This document shows, in pieces, positions 1-6,951 of a DNA stretch of 7,107 bases. The stretch covers positions 1 through 7,107 of the forward strand of contig JBECKT010000142.1 in the NCBI GenBank assembly GCA_040235405.1, given 5' to 3'. The DNA comes from PGZG01 sp040235405. GTDB lineage: Bacteria; Pseudomonadota; Gammaproteobacteria; Pseudomonadales; Alcanivoracaceae. The position numbers and the translations under genes are program-made. Position 1 is the first letter of the stretch. Every line of letters begins with the position of its first letter. A model generated the notes under the pieces. That model was not told the origin of the DNA. It made no database searches and saw only the letters and a program-made list of their open reading frames with translations.

Positions 1-325
1 CCGCCAGCTGGCCCGGGAGGACGCCGAGATCCTGTTCGCTGTGTCCGCCCAGATCGCCGGCCGCCTGCGCGCCACCACCCGCAAGGTCGGCGACCTTGCC
101 TTCCTTGACGTCACCGGCCGCGTTGCCGGCACCCTGCTGGAGCTGTGCAAGCAGCCCGATGCCATGACCCACCCGGATGGCATGCAGATCAAGGTCACCC
201 GCCAGGAAATCGGCCGCATCGTCGGCTGCTCCCGGGAAATGGTCGGCCGGGTACTGAAGAACCTGGAAGATCAGGGGCTGGTCTCGGTGAAGGGCAAGAC
301 CATGGTGGTGTACGGGACGCGCTGA
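1..325 (+). CDS. crp: cAMP receptor protein CRP/Vfr, C-terminal part (5' truncated by window)
   Basis: Global transcription regulator that binds cAMP and then DNA. Only the last 107 codons are present, read from base 2 to the TGA at 323-325; the GTG at 41 is internal because the frame is open to the window edge and the protein matches the family upstream of it. Seen: the end of the long dimerisation helix with the RxRATTRKVGDLAFLDVTGR stretch (adjacent Thr-Thr at 74-79, where E. coli CRP has the cAMP-contacting Thr127-Ser128), then the conserved QPDAMTHPDGMQIKVTRQEIG block and the helix-turn-helix at about 197-268, with the recognition helix CSREMVGRV keeping the Arg, Glu and Arg that contact DNA in CRP. 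It ends KTMVVYGTR, as in CRP. From memory it is very close to Pseudomonas Vfr, so that name is equally suitable. A gene 40 bases downstream lies on the same strand with no clear terminator between them. Confidence 0.95.
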   Translation, partial: RQLAREDAEILFAVSAQIAGRLRATTRKVGDLAFLDVTGRVAGTLLELCKQPDAMTHPDGMQIKVTRQEIGRIVGCSREMVGRVLKNLEDQGLVSVKGKTMVVYGTR

Positions 326-350
326 TCGTCCTCTGCCGCCCTCTGCAAAC

Positions 351-355
351 AGGGA
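351..355 (+). promoter_or_regulatory. Ribosome binding site of the repeat protein gene
   Basis: AGGGA lies nine bases before the ATG at 365, in the 39-base gap after crp. It supports this ATG as the start. No convincing -35/-10 pair is visible in the gap, so transcription from crp or from a promoter inside crp is possible. Confidence 0.5.
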
Positions 356-364
356 TGCTCAATC

Positions 365-2902
365 ATGCGTAAAGTGACTGCCTGTTTCGTGGCGGCCTGC
401 TGCTTTTCCGCCGAAGCCGTCACTCTCAGCGCGCCCAAACAGACTATTCGTCCAGCATTGGCATCTCCAGCAGGCCTGCCAAGCGCCTACGACGCAGCCA
501 GCCCCAAAACCGTTGATCTGGCAGGAACCCCCTACTTGTCTGCATGGCTGGAGGGAGCGGGCACGGAACTGCTGGCACTGAGAGAAGCCGGTGAGCTGGA
601 GCTTCTGGCAGATATCTGCCCCGGCCCCTGCTCCTCAACGCCTACACATATGACCAGTCTGAATGACAAGCTGGTCTTCTCCGCCTACTCCCCGGCCACT
701 GGTCGCAGGCTCTGGACCAGCGATGGCACGGCAGCCAATACCCGCCCGGTTTTTGATGTGATAACCGAAGATACTCCAATGCTTTCATCTCCGTTCCCGG
801 GGTTGTATCTGGAGCATTCACGACGACGCTACCTGTTACGTAACGATGCCCTGTACTTTGCCGGTAAAACCAGCTCTTACGGCTATGAACTCTGGCGAAC
901 CGATAGCACCGCTGCAGGCACAATCAGGCTGACGGATCTCAATATCGGTAGTGACAGCGCCTCCCCCCAGCACCTGACCAACTGTGGCGCCGCGCTATGC
1001 TTTTCTGCCACCGACGGTGACAGGGCTAAGCCATGGCTGCTGAGTAGTGAAGATCAACTGCACGCGCTTCCTGAGCCCGTCGGTACAAACTTGATCGAGT
1101 TACTCGGAGCCACCTCGACTCACCTTTTCTGGCGCGCCCGAACAAACGCTGGAGACCATACGCTTGTCAGCCATGACCTGATTAACGGGGCCAGCACCCT
1201 GCTGCAGGATTTCAGTGATCTGGAACCACAAGGCAGCATGCTCAAGGCAACCATTGCCGCAGGGAAGCTGTATTTTCATATCACGGAAGACGTTGGCCTG
1301 CCGCCTGCAATCTGGAGTTCGGACGGAAGCCCGGATGGCACCGGGCCGCTAATGTTAGCGTTGGACGAAACGGCCATTGGCAGCAGCATTCTGGCTTCGA
1401 TTACCGGCCAGCTGTTGCTGGCCATTGAATATCCATCATCGCGTGAGCTAGCCAGATTCGATGGTACCAGCCTGGTGGTTGCCAGCACATTTACAACCGG
1501 AACCATGCTGAACCCTGTCCAGCAGCTTGATGATACATTTATTCTTGGCGCCAGAGACCCGGCGACCGGGCAAGGGCAATTTGTTCATATCAGCGAAACT
1601 TCGGTACAGCAGAAAAGCGCTAACTCGACCGACATCAACTTTGCCGAGATCCATTTCATTCTTGGCGGATCACAAAAGTCTGAATCTTACTTCTACTACT
1701 CTTTACCAGACACGACCCTCCCGGGTGTGCTGAAAAAAATCGATTTCGGAGCAACTGACCAATCGCTGGCCCCGTCGTGGCAGGTCGGACCATTGGCAGA
1801 GCGGACTCTGCAACATAACGGTGCCTTAATCTATCTCGGCACCGACGGAAAACTTCATCGGGCTACGCGAAAACTAGTCTCAACTGTTGATGACTGGCTT
1901 CAGGGAAACATTCCCTCAGGCCTGACCCCCTTGACCGGAGGAGGCGATATTTCCTTGTTCAGAGCAGATGATCAGATATGGGGACTACCCATCAGCTCCC
2001 GCGAATTGATTCCGGTTTATGACGGAACAGGCCGAACGGTCGTCCCCATCGCTGAGCAACTGTTCTACAGCCTGAATGAAGAAACCGATGACAGCACGCT
2101 ATTCAGCGTGGCTGCAGATGGCGATATTCAGCCTGTTATGAATCTCGCTGCGCCGGAGCGGTTTATGGGATTCGGCTCGACATACAATGCCAACACATCA
2201 GCGCACTGGCTGGTATCCATAGCCAATGGTAGCAACTACCGCCTGATCGCAATCGACAGACAGACTCTCGACGTAACCGATCTGAATATGTTTGCCTCTG
2301 ACCAGCATTTCCGTGTAAGTGGTGGCCCGGCAGGCGCGTTCACCGTGCAGACCTACGATGAACCATCCGACACAACATCTCTGTGGCTAACCGACGACAC
2401 CCTGACCGGCTATGAAAAGTTAGCCGATTTTTCCGGCACGCCACTGCAGTCCGCGGTCATTATTCCCGGTGAAAATCTCGCAGTACTTTTTGTCCAGCGA
2501 AGTGGAGCATCGCGGCGGATCATGCGAATGACATACGGCGGATCCGCCAGCCCACTTACTGACGAGTCAGGAGCTGTGCTCAATGAATACAGTAAAACGG
2601 CTCATGTTGAGGATGGGGTCTATCTGATCACCCAGACCACTGGCAATAATCCGACACTGTGGAAAGTCACTGAAACGGGACCGGCAATACCGGTATTGGC
2701 AGGAGTGAAAGGCACCCATAATGGCCCAAAACTTATGGGACCAGTAGAGGGTGGCATCTTGTTCGAAAGCAGCAACAGCGAGCGCCGTCAGGTTTACAGC
2801 CTGTCCGAGCAACCTGCCTCCTCCAGCTCCGGCAGTACCAACGTCGGCTATCTGGCGCTGATGTCGTTACTACTATTCCGACTCCGACGAAAACTATCAT
2901 GA
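365..2902 (+). CDS. Exported ELWxxDGT-repeat protein with C-terminal membrane anchor (function unknown)
   Basis: An 845-residue protein of unknown function. Residues 1-18 look like a signal peptide (MRK, hydrophobic core, possible cleavage after AEA at 16-18). The body carries degenerate ELWxxDGT repeats, a motif of probable beta-propeller surface proteins: RLWTSDGTAANT (115-126), YELWRTDSTAAGT (174-186), AIWSSDGSPDGT (315-326) and LWLTDDTLTGY (673-683). Typical companion strands precede them: KLVFSA (102-107), ALYFAG (162-167), ALCFSATDGD (210-219) and KLYFHI (301-306). The linker DICPGPCSSTPTHMTSLND resembles the family's 'D-x-x-PG-x-x-SSP-x-x-LT' segment. The middle (about 380-640) has only weak repeat signs. 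The C-terminus has a Ser-rich linker (819-824), a short hydrophobic stretch (828-838) and a basic end RLRRK (839-843), like a GlyGly-CTERM sorting tail without the Gly pair. No catalytic motif is seen. GC is lower than in the neighbours. The stop overlaps the next gene by four bases. The fold and surface location are inferences. Confidence 0.8.
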   Translation: MRKVTACFVAACCFSAEAVTLSAPKQTIRPALASPAGLPSAYDAASPKTVDLAGTPYLSAWLEGAGTELLALREAGELELLADICPGPCSSTPTHMTSLNDKLVFSAYSPATGRRLWTSDGTAANTRPVFDVITEDTPMLSSPFPGLYLEHSRRRYLLRNDALYFAGKTSSYGYELWRTDSTAAGTIRLTDLNIGSDSASPQHLTNCGAALCFSATDGDRAKPWLLSSEDQLHALPEPVGTNLIELLGATSTHLFWRARTNAGDHTLVSHDLINGASTLLQDFSDLEPQGSMLKATIAAGKLYFHITEDVGLPPAIWSSDGSPDGTGPLMLALDETAIGSSILASITGQLLLAIEYPSSRELARFDGTSLVVASTFTTGTMLNPVQQLDDTFILGARDPATGQGQFVHISETSVQQKSANSTDINFAEIHFILGGSQKSESYFYYSLPDTTLPGVLKKIDFGATDQSLAPSWQVGPLAERTLQHNGALIYLGTDGKLHRATRKLVSTVDDWLQGNIPSGLTPLTGGGDISLFRADDQIWGLPISSRELIPVYDGTGRTVVPIAEQLFYSLNEETDDSTLFSVAADGDIQPVMNLAAPERFMGFGSTYNANTSAHWLVSIANGSNYRLIAIDRQTLDVTDLNMFASDQHFRVSGGPAGAFTVQTYDEPSDTTSLWLTDDTLTGYEKLADFSGTPLQSAVIIPGENLAVLFVQRSGASRRIMRMTYGGSASPLTDESGAVLNEYSKTAHVEDGVYLITQTTGNNPTLWKVTETGPAIPVLAGVKGTHNGPKLMGPVEGGILFESSNSERRQVYSLSEQPASSSSGSTNVGYLALMSLLLFRLRRKLS
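2819..2899 (+). other. C-terminal sorting-like tail (degenerate GlyGly-CTERM type) of the repeat protein
   Basis: Residues 819-845 consist of a Ser/Gly linker (SSSSGS), a hydrophobic segment of about 11 residues (GYLALMSLLLF) and an arginine-rich end (RLRRKLS). This is the three-part layout of GlyGly-CTERM proteins processed by rhombosortase, but the diagnostic Gly-Gly is replaced by Ser-Gly-Ser. It may equally be a simple C-terminal membrane anchor. Confidence 0.4.
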
Positions 2903-3498
2903 AACTGATCACCTCCCTGACCAGCCCGTTCGGTCGCAAGATCCGCATCCTGTTACAGGAAAAGAATATTCCCTGCGAGCTCGTCGAAGACATTCCCTGG
3001 AACGCGGACACGGTGACACCGGATTACAACCCGCTTGGCAGGATTCCGGTGCTGGTGCGTGACGATGCTTCAACCCTTTTTGATTCGCGCGTGATTGCGC
3101 AATATCTGGACTGCCTTTCCACGCCAGCACTGATTCCGGCCGACGGCGAAACACGTATTCAGGTACTGCGGTGGGAGGCGCTGGCGGACGGCATCAGTGA
3201 TGCGGCGGCGGCCGTGTTTATCGAACGTCGCCGTGATGCCTCTCTGCGAAGTCAGGACTGGGTTGCCCGCCAGCTTGGCAAGGTGCGCGCCGGGTTGAGC
3301 GAAGCACAGACGCAGCTTCACGGCAGCACCTGCATCGGTATTTTTTCTCTGGCAGATATCGCTCTGGTCTCCAGCCTCGGCTATGTCGAGTTCCGCTTGG
3401 GCGGTGACCTCTCACTGCAAGACTATCCGCGCCTGAGCGCCTTCTTCAAAAGCATGCAAAGCCGCGCCAGCGTCGCCAGTACACAGCCACCAGCCTGA
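2899..3498 (+). CDS. yibF: Glutathione S-transferase family protein, YibF-like
   Basis: A 199-residue cytosolic protein of the glutathione S-transferase superfamily, closest by recall to E. coli YibF (similar length; same opening MKL-x-x-S-x-TSPF-x-RK and a similar ending). Seen: N-terminal thioredoxin-like domain (about 1-75) with the active-site region TSPFGRK at 8-14 (Ser9 the likely catalytic residue position), NPLGRIPVL at 44-52 with the cis-proline Pro50, and FDS at 61-63, whose Asp-Ser binds the gamma-glutamyl part of glutathione in this fold. The all-helical domain follows, with RWEALADGISDA at 91-102 and the helix-capping SLADIAL at 150-156. The substrate is unknown; YibF-type proteins are poorly characterised. 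The ATG at 2899 shares ATGA with the upstream stop, implying translational coupling to the repeat protein gene. It has no obvious separate promoter. Confidence 0.9.
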   Translation: MKLITSLTSPFGRKIRILLQEKNIPCELVEDIPWNADTVTPDYNPLGRIPVLVRDDASTLFDSRVIAQYLDCLSTPALIPADGETRIQVLRWEALADGISDAAAAVFIERRRDASLRSQDWVARQLGKVRAGLSEAQTQLHGSTCIGIFSLADIALVSSLGYVEFRLGGDLSLQDYPRLSAFFKSMQSRASVASTQPPA

Positions 3499-3501
3499 AC
3501 C

Positions 3502-3530
3502 GGGAACCATCTAATTTTTCGATGATTCCC
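3502..3530 (+). terminator. Possible hairpin after the GST gene
   Basis: Beginning four bases after the GST stop, GGGAACCATC (3502-3511) can pair with GATGATTCCC (3521-3530), with one internal C-A mismatch and a nine-base T-rich loop. No T-run follows, so this is not a standard intrinsic terminator. It may be a weak terminator or an RNA-end stabiliser. Confidence 0.3.
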
Positions 3531-3577
3531 CCGTAATCAGCTGCTGGCTCTTCTGCTGCACGGTGGCCAGAATGGAC

Positions 3578-3597
3578 CTCCTTTGATCAAACAGGAG
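3578..3597 (+). promoter_or_regulatory. yceI ribosome binding site within a possible masking hairpin
   Basis: AGGAG at 3593-3597 lies seven bases before the ATG at 3605 and fixes the yceI start. CTCC at 3578-3581 is complementary to GGAG at 3594-3597, and the sequence between them contains the perfect 10-base palindrome TTTGATCAAA (3582-3591) plus a two-base CA bulge. The RNA could therefore fold so that the ribosome binding site is paired. Alternatively, the palindrome could be a protein-binding site or chance. Confidence 0.4.
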
Positions 3598-3604
3598 CTT
3601 CCCG

Positions 3605-4234
3605 ATGCGCAAATTGATGCTTGCCACCCTGCTGTCCGCCGGCACTCTGCTATCTGCAGGCGCGCCTGCAGCCGACCAGGTTACTTCCTTCACCCTCGAC
3701 CCGATGCATACTCAGGTTCACTTCAGCTGGGACCACTTCGGCTTCTCATCACCAGGTTCCATTTTCAAGGTTGTTGAAGGCGAGATTCTGGCCAATGAAA
3801 CCACCCCGGAAAAATCCTCTGTCTCGGTGAGCATTAAAGTAGACAGCATCGAAACCGGTGTCCCGCTGCTCAACGAGCATCTGTTAACCCTGCCGGAATA
3901 CTTCAAGGCCAAGGAGTATCCGGCCATCACCTTCAAGAGTACCGGCATTACCAACGTCGATCGTGAGGCTCAGAAGTTCGATCTGGTCGGCATCCTGACG
4001 GTCAATGGCATCAGCAAGGAAGTGGTGCTGGATACCGAAGTAAACAAGATCGGCGAACATCCGATGTGGGATAACGCCCGCGCACTGGGCCTGAGCGCAA
4101 AAACCACCATCAAACGCTCCGACTTCGGCATGGGGAAATATGCCCCGGCAGTCAGCGACGAGCTGGCGGTGAAGATTACTCTGGAAGCGATTGAAACCGA
4201 GGGCTACCGGAAAAAACTGAAAAGCTCGAAGTAA
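3605..4234 (+). CDS. yceI: YceI-family periplasmic protein
   Basis: A 209-residue protein of the YceI family, lipocalin-like beta-barrels that bind polyisoprenoid-type lipids in the known structure; the cellular role is poorly defined, with links to base and osmotic stress in E. coli. Seen: a signal peptide (MRK, hydrophobic core, likely cleavage after Ala22 of APA, 20-22), then the family opening SFTLDPMHTQVHFSWDHFGFS (28-48, His35 and His44 included). Next come the conserved SIETGVPLLNEHLLTLPEYFKAKEYPAITFKS region (71-102), LVGILTVNGISKEVVLDT (117-134) and the SDFGMGKYAPAVSDE segment (162-176). The length fits E. coli YceI (191 residues) with a somewhat longer ending. The gene follows the GST gene on the same strand after 106 bases, with its own ribosome binding site. 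A strong hairpin follows its stop. Confidence 0.93.
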   Translation: MRKLMLATLLSAGTLLSAGAPAADQVTSFTLDPMHTQVHFSWDHFGFSSPGSIFKVVEGEILANETTPEKSSVSVSIKVDSIETGVPLLNEHLLTLPEYFKAKEYPAITFKSTGITNVDREAQKFDLVGILTVNGISKEVVLDTEVNKIGEHPMWDNARALGLSAKTTIKRSDFGMGKYAPAVSDELAVKITLEAIETEGYRKKLKSSK

Positions 4235-4247
4235 TGGCAATGCCTGA

Positions 4248-4278
4248 CTCTGCCTGAGCCGCAATGGCTCGGGCAGAG
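4248..4278. terminator. Hairpin between convergent yceI and murI, probable bidirectional terminator
   Basis: CTCTGCCTGAGCC (4248-4260) pairs with GGCTCGGGCAGAG (4266-4278): 13 base pairs including one G-T, with a five-base GCAAT loop. It sits in the 60-base gap between two genes that face each other, where a shared terminator is expected. A T-run is weak or absent on both sides, so efficiency is uncertain, and REP-like or RNA-end protection roles remain possible. Confidence 0.6.
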
Positions 4279-4294
4279 CCGTTCAAATTGCAGC

Positions 4295-5059
4295 TTAAAG
4301 CCCGGCCACATAACGCTGCACGCCTTCTGCCGGAATACGCTCGCCGCTCCAGAAAAGCATCACTTTTTCCTGTTTTGCATTTACTTCCTGCCCGGCAATA
4401 AGCTGTTCCACCCGGCGTGCAATCGCCTCACCGGAATCCACCCAGCAGATCGTCGGCCAGAGTCGTTCAAGCATCGGCTTCAGCAAGGGGAAATGGGTGC
4501 AGCCCAACACCACATGGCTGAGCGACTGCGGATGCATCAGCCAGCTATCCAGATGTTCAAACAGGCCTGATGGCTCACGTCCGCAAGCGATCCAGTCCTC
4601 CGCCCATTGCACCAGCTCGACACTGCCGAAGCGGCGCACATCACAACCGGTAGCGAAGTCGAGAATCAGGTTATCGGTATAGGAGCGATTCACCGTCGCC
4701 GGCGTCGCCAGCAACCCGATGCGGCCACTGCTACTGGCTGAAGCCGCCACTTTCAGTGCTGGCACAACACCTACCACGGGAATATCCAGAGCCGCGCGCA
4801 GTGCCGGCAAGGCCAGTGTACTGGCGGTATTGCAGGCCAGCACCAGCAGACGTGGGCGCTGCTCGTTAACTGCTGCGACACAGACGCTGACCACCCGATC
4901 GATCAGCGTGGCATCGTCCTTGTTGCCGTAGGGAAAGCCGGCACTGTCCATCAGATAGTGCAACGGCAGGCCCGGCAAACGGCGACGGATCTCTGCGGCA
5001 ACGCTGAGGCCGCCAACACCGGAGTCGAACACCAGAACCGGGGAGCTCGCTGTCACCAT
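4295..5059 (-). CDS. murI: Glutamate racemase MurI
   Basis: Cofactor-independent cytosolic enzyme that converts L-glutamate to D-glutamate for peptidoglycan precursors. The 254-residue product is at the short end of the family (E. coli MurI has a longer N-terminus). Seen: FDSGVGGLSV (11-20) with the substrate-binding Asp12-Ser13, FPYGNK (42-47), the first catalytic Cys in LACNTAST (Cys76), the second in LGCTHFPLL (Cys187 with His189), and WVDSGEAIA (206-214). Both catalytic cysteines are intact. The ATG at 5059 is the best start: the conserved FDSGVGG segment begins ten residues later, as usual for short MurI proteins. No strong ribosome binding site is seen (a GAGG lies about 15 bases upstream). 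The gene begins 42 bases after trpC on the same strand, so read-through from the trp operon is plausible though a promoter in the end of trpC cannot be excluded. Confidence 0.97.
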   Translation of the reverse strand: MVTASSPVLVFDSGVGGLSVAAEIRRRLPGLPLHYLMDSAGFPYGNKDDATLIDRVVSVCVAAVNEQRPRLLVLACNTASTLALPALRAALDIPVVGVVPALKVAASASSSGRIGLLATPATVNRSYTDNLILDFATGCDVRRFGSVELVQWAEDWIACGREPSGLFEHLDSWLMHPQSLSHVVLGCTHFPLLKPMLERLWPTICWVDSGEAIARRVEQLIAGQEVNAKQEKVMLFWSGERIPAEGVQRYVAGL

Positions 5060-5101
5060 GAAAAATCCGGCTAGCCTCAGACCTGCAAAATGGCAGTGTG
5101 G

Positions 5102-5902
5102 TTACAGGCAAAAAAGTCTTTGCAGTTCAACACCGGGATCGTCGGCACGCATAAAGGCTTCGCCAACCAGAAACGCATTGACGTGTCGCGCGCGCATGGT
5201 GGCCACATCCGACGGAGCGAGAATACCGCTTTCCGTAACCAGCAAACGATCATCGGGAACACGATCAAGCAGCTTGAAGGTATTCTCCAGCGACAGCTCG
5301 AAAGTGTGCAGGTCGCGGTTATTGATGCCGATCAGCGGCGCACCCAGTTTCAGGGCCCGATCCAGTTCCTCACCGGTGTGCACCTCGACCAGCGTATCAA
5401 GACCGGCTTCATTGGCGGTGGCATACAGCTGCGCCAGGGTGTCGTCTTCCAGTGCGGCGACAATCAGCAGGATGCAATCCGCACCGATAGCACGCGCTTC
5501 CCAGACCTGATACGGATCGATGGTGAAATCCTTGCGCAGGACCGGCATCGAACAGGCGGCGCGGGCTTGCTGCAAATAATCTTCGTGGCCCTGAAAGAAA
5601 TCATGATCGGTCAGCACCGACAGGCAGGCCGCACCGCCTTTCTCATAACTGACGGCAATGTCTGCGGGGACAAAGTGCTCGCGAATCACACCTTTCGACG
5701 GCGAAGCCTTCTTGACCTCGGCAATTACCGCCGGCAGGTTCTGTTCCAGCTTGTGTTGCAGCGCACGGATAAAACCGCGCGCTGGCGCCTGGGCACGCGC
5801 TTCCTGCTGCAGGTGCGCCAGCGGCTTTGCCGTCCTGCGTGCTATTACTTCCTCCTGCTTGCGCAGCAGGATACGGTCGAGCACGGTACCAGTCATTTTC
5901 AC
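5102..5902 (-). CDS. trpC: Indole-3-glycerol phosphate synthase TrpC
   Basis: Converts 1-(2-carboxyphenylamino)-1-deoxyribulose 5-phosphate to indole-3-glycerol phosphate, the fourth step from chorismate to tryptophan. A 266-residue single-domain TIM barrel, not fused to TrpF as it is in E. coli. All expected catalytic residues are present by comparison with the Sulfolobus enzyme: Glu62 and Lys64 in AEVKKASPSKG (61-71), Lys124 in LRKDF, Glu173 in LVEVH, Asn194 in GINNRDL, and Glu224-Ser225 in VTESGI. Two starts are possible. GTG at 5902 overlaps the trpD stop by four bases (GTGA) and lies seven bases from an AGGAAG sequence; ATG at 5896, two codons downstream, gives a beginning (MTGTVLDRIL) like that of Pseudomonas TrpC. 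I keep the GTG because of the spacing, but the choice is open. Confidence 0.96.
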   Translation of the reverse strand: MKMTGTVLDRILLRKQEEVIARRTAKPLAHLQQEARAQAPARGFIRALQHKLEQNLPAVIAEVKKASPSKGVIREHFVPADIAVSYEKGGAACLSVLTDHDFFQGHEDYLQQARAACSMPVLRKDFTIDPYQVWEARAIGADCILLIVAALEDDTLAQLYATANEAGLDTLVEVHTGEELDRALKLGAPLIGINNRDLHTFELSLENTFKLLDRVPDDRLLVTESGILAPSDVATMRARHVNAFLVGEAFMRADDPGVELQRLFCL

Positions 5903-6951
5903 TGAATATCTTCCTGCTGTTTCAGCAATGCGGTGAAATCGCGCAACTGGTTCATGCGCTCGCGGGCTTCGCCGTTATGCACCAGATCTTCCGCCATGCG
6001 CACGCCGTCTTTCAGTGAGCTGGCGACACCGGCCACATAGATGGCTGCACCGGCATTCATCGAGATCACATCGGCGGCCTTTTTTGCCGCGTCTGTACTG
6101 CGCTTGCCAAAGGCATCACGAATCAGTGCCAGCGATTCCGCCGCATCGGCAACGCTCAGGCCAACCAGCGAGGCAGAAATCAGACCGACATCTTCCGGGG
6201 TGACGTCATATTCCTTCAGCTCACCATTGCGCCACTCGGCCACATGGGTGCGGGCGGCAATACTGAATTCATCCAGCCCGTCCATGCCATGCACCACCAT
6301 GATGTGCTCACCACCCAGACGGCCAAGCACCTCGGCAATCGGCCGGCACAGGCGCGAGGAAAACACCCCGACCACTTGCCGCTTTACCCCGGCCGGATTG
6401 GTCATCGGGCCGAGAATATTGAAGATGGTGCGCAAGCCCAGTTCACGGCGCGGGCCAATGGCATATTTCATGGCGCTGTGATGATTGGGCGCAAACATAA
6501 AGCCGACCCCGACCTCACGCACGCAACGGGCGGTCTGCTCCGGAGTCAGGTCGAGCCGCACACCGGCGGCTTCCAGCACATCGGCGGCGCCACTTTTCGA
6601 GCTGACCGAGCGCCCCCCATGCTTGGCGACATGACAGCCGGCCGCCGCGGCCACAAATGCCGAGGCGCTGGAAATGTTGAACAGGTTAGCGCCATCACCG
6701 CCGGTGCCAACAATGTCGACCAGATAGGGCAGCTCGCCGACTTTCACCGGCGTCATCAGCTCGCGCATCACCTGAACCGCGCCGGTGATCTCGTCGATGG
6801 ATTCGCTTTTCATGCGCATCCCCATCAGGAACGCGCCGATCTGTGCATCGGTGGCGGCGCCGGTCATGATCTGGCGCATCACCTCACGCATTTCTTCCAG
6901 GGTCAGATCAAGATTCTCGACCACCCGGCCGAGTGCTTCGCGGATATCCAT
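5899..6951 (-). CDS. trpD: Anthranilate phosphoribosyltransferase TrpD
   Basis: Transfers phosphoribosyl from PRPP to anthranilate, the second step of the tryptophan branch. A 350-residue stand-alone enzyme (not fused to TrpG as in E. coli), of normal family length. Seen: the N-terminal helical domain (about 1-70) with DAQIGAFLMGMRMKSES (35-51), the PRPP-binding glycine loop DIVGTGGDG (79-87), FNISSASAFV (91-100), KHGGRSVSSKSGAADVLEAAG (110-130), the anthranilate/substrate region GPRRELGLRTIFNILGPMTNP (166-186), and HGMDGLDE (221-228) whose Asp227-Glu228 bind magnesium in this family. The ATG at 6951 shares one base with the trpG stop (TGATG), and the stop overlaps the trpC start, so translation of the three genes is probably coupled. 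Confidence 0.98.
   Translation of the reverse strand: MDIREALGRVVENLDLTLEEMREVMRQIMTGAATDAQIGAFLMGMRMKSESIDEITGAVQVMRELMTPVKVGELPYLVDIVGTGGDGANLFNISSASAFVAAAAGCHVAKHGGRSVSSKSGAADVLEAAGVRLDLTPEQTARCVREVGVGFMFAPNHHSAMKYAIGPRRELGLRTIFNILGPMTNPAGVKRQVVGVFSSRLCRPIAEVLGRLGGEHIMVVHGMDGLDEFSIAARTHVAEWRNGELKEYDVTPEDVGLISASLVGLSVADAAESLALIRDAFGKRSTDAAKKAADVISMNAGAAIYVAGVASSLKDGVRMAEDLVHNGEARERMNQLRDFTALLKQQEDIQ
5910..5915 (-). promoter_or_regulatory. Ribosome binding site of trpC
   Basis: AGGAAG on the minus strand, inside the end of trpD. It is seven bases from the GTG at 5902 and thirteen from the ATG at 5896, so it favours the GTG start that overlaps the trpD stop. Confidence 0.5.

Noticed and set aside
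41..325. GTG at 41 as the start of a small separate regulator
   Set aside because: The reading frame is open to the window edge and the residues before 41 continue the CRP/Vfr helix, so this is a truncated crp.
365..403. Lipoprotein signal (VAAC, Cys12) in the repeat protein
   Set aside because: Only eleven residues precede the Cys, which is short for a lipoprotein signal; cleavage after AEA at 16-18 fits about as well, and the protein has a C-terminal anchor instead.
3884..4264. Open frame of 126 codons on the minus strand opposite yceI
   Set aside because: Shadow of a confident yceI gene; no recognisable motif, and it runs through the intergenic hairpin.
5060..5101. Terminator or attenuator between trpC and murI
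   Set aside because: Only a four-pair CTGC/GCAG stem is visible, without a T-run in the right place.
5090..5905. Long open frame (271 codons) on the plus strand opposite trpC
   Set aside because: It lies entirely opposite a clear TrpC with all catalytic residues, its translation resembles no family I know, and such frames are common opposite high-GC genes.
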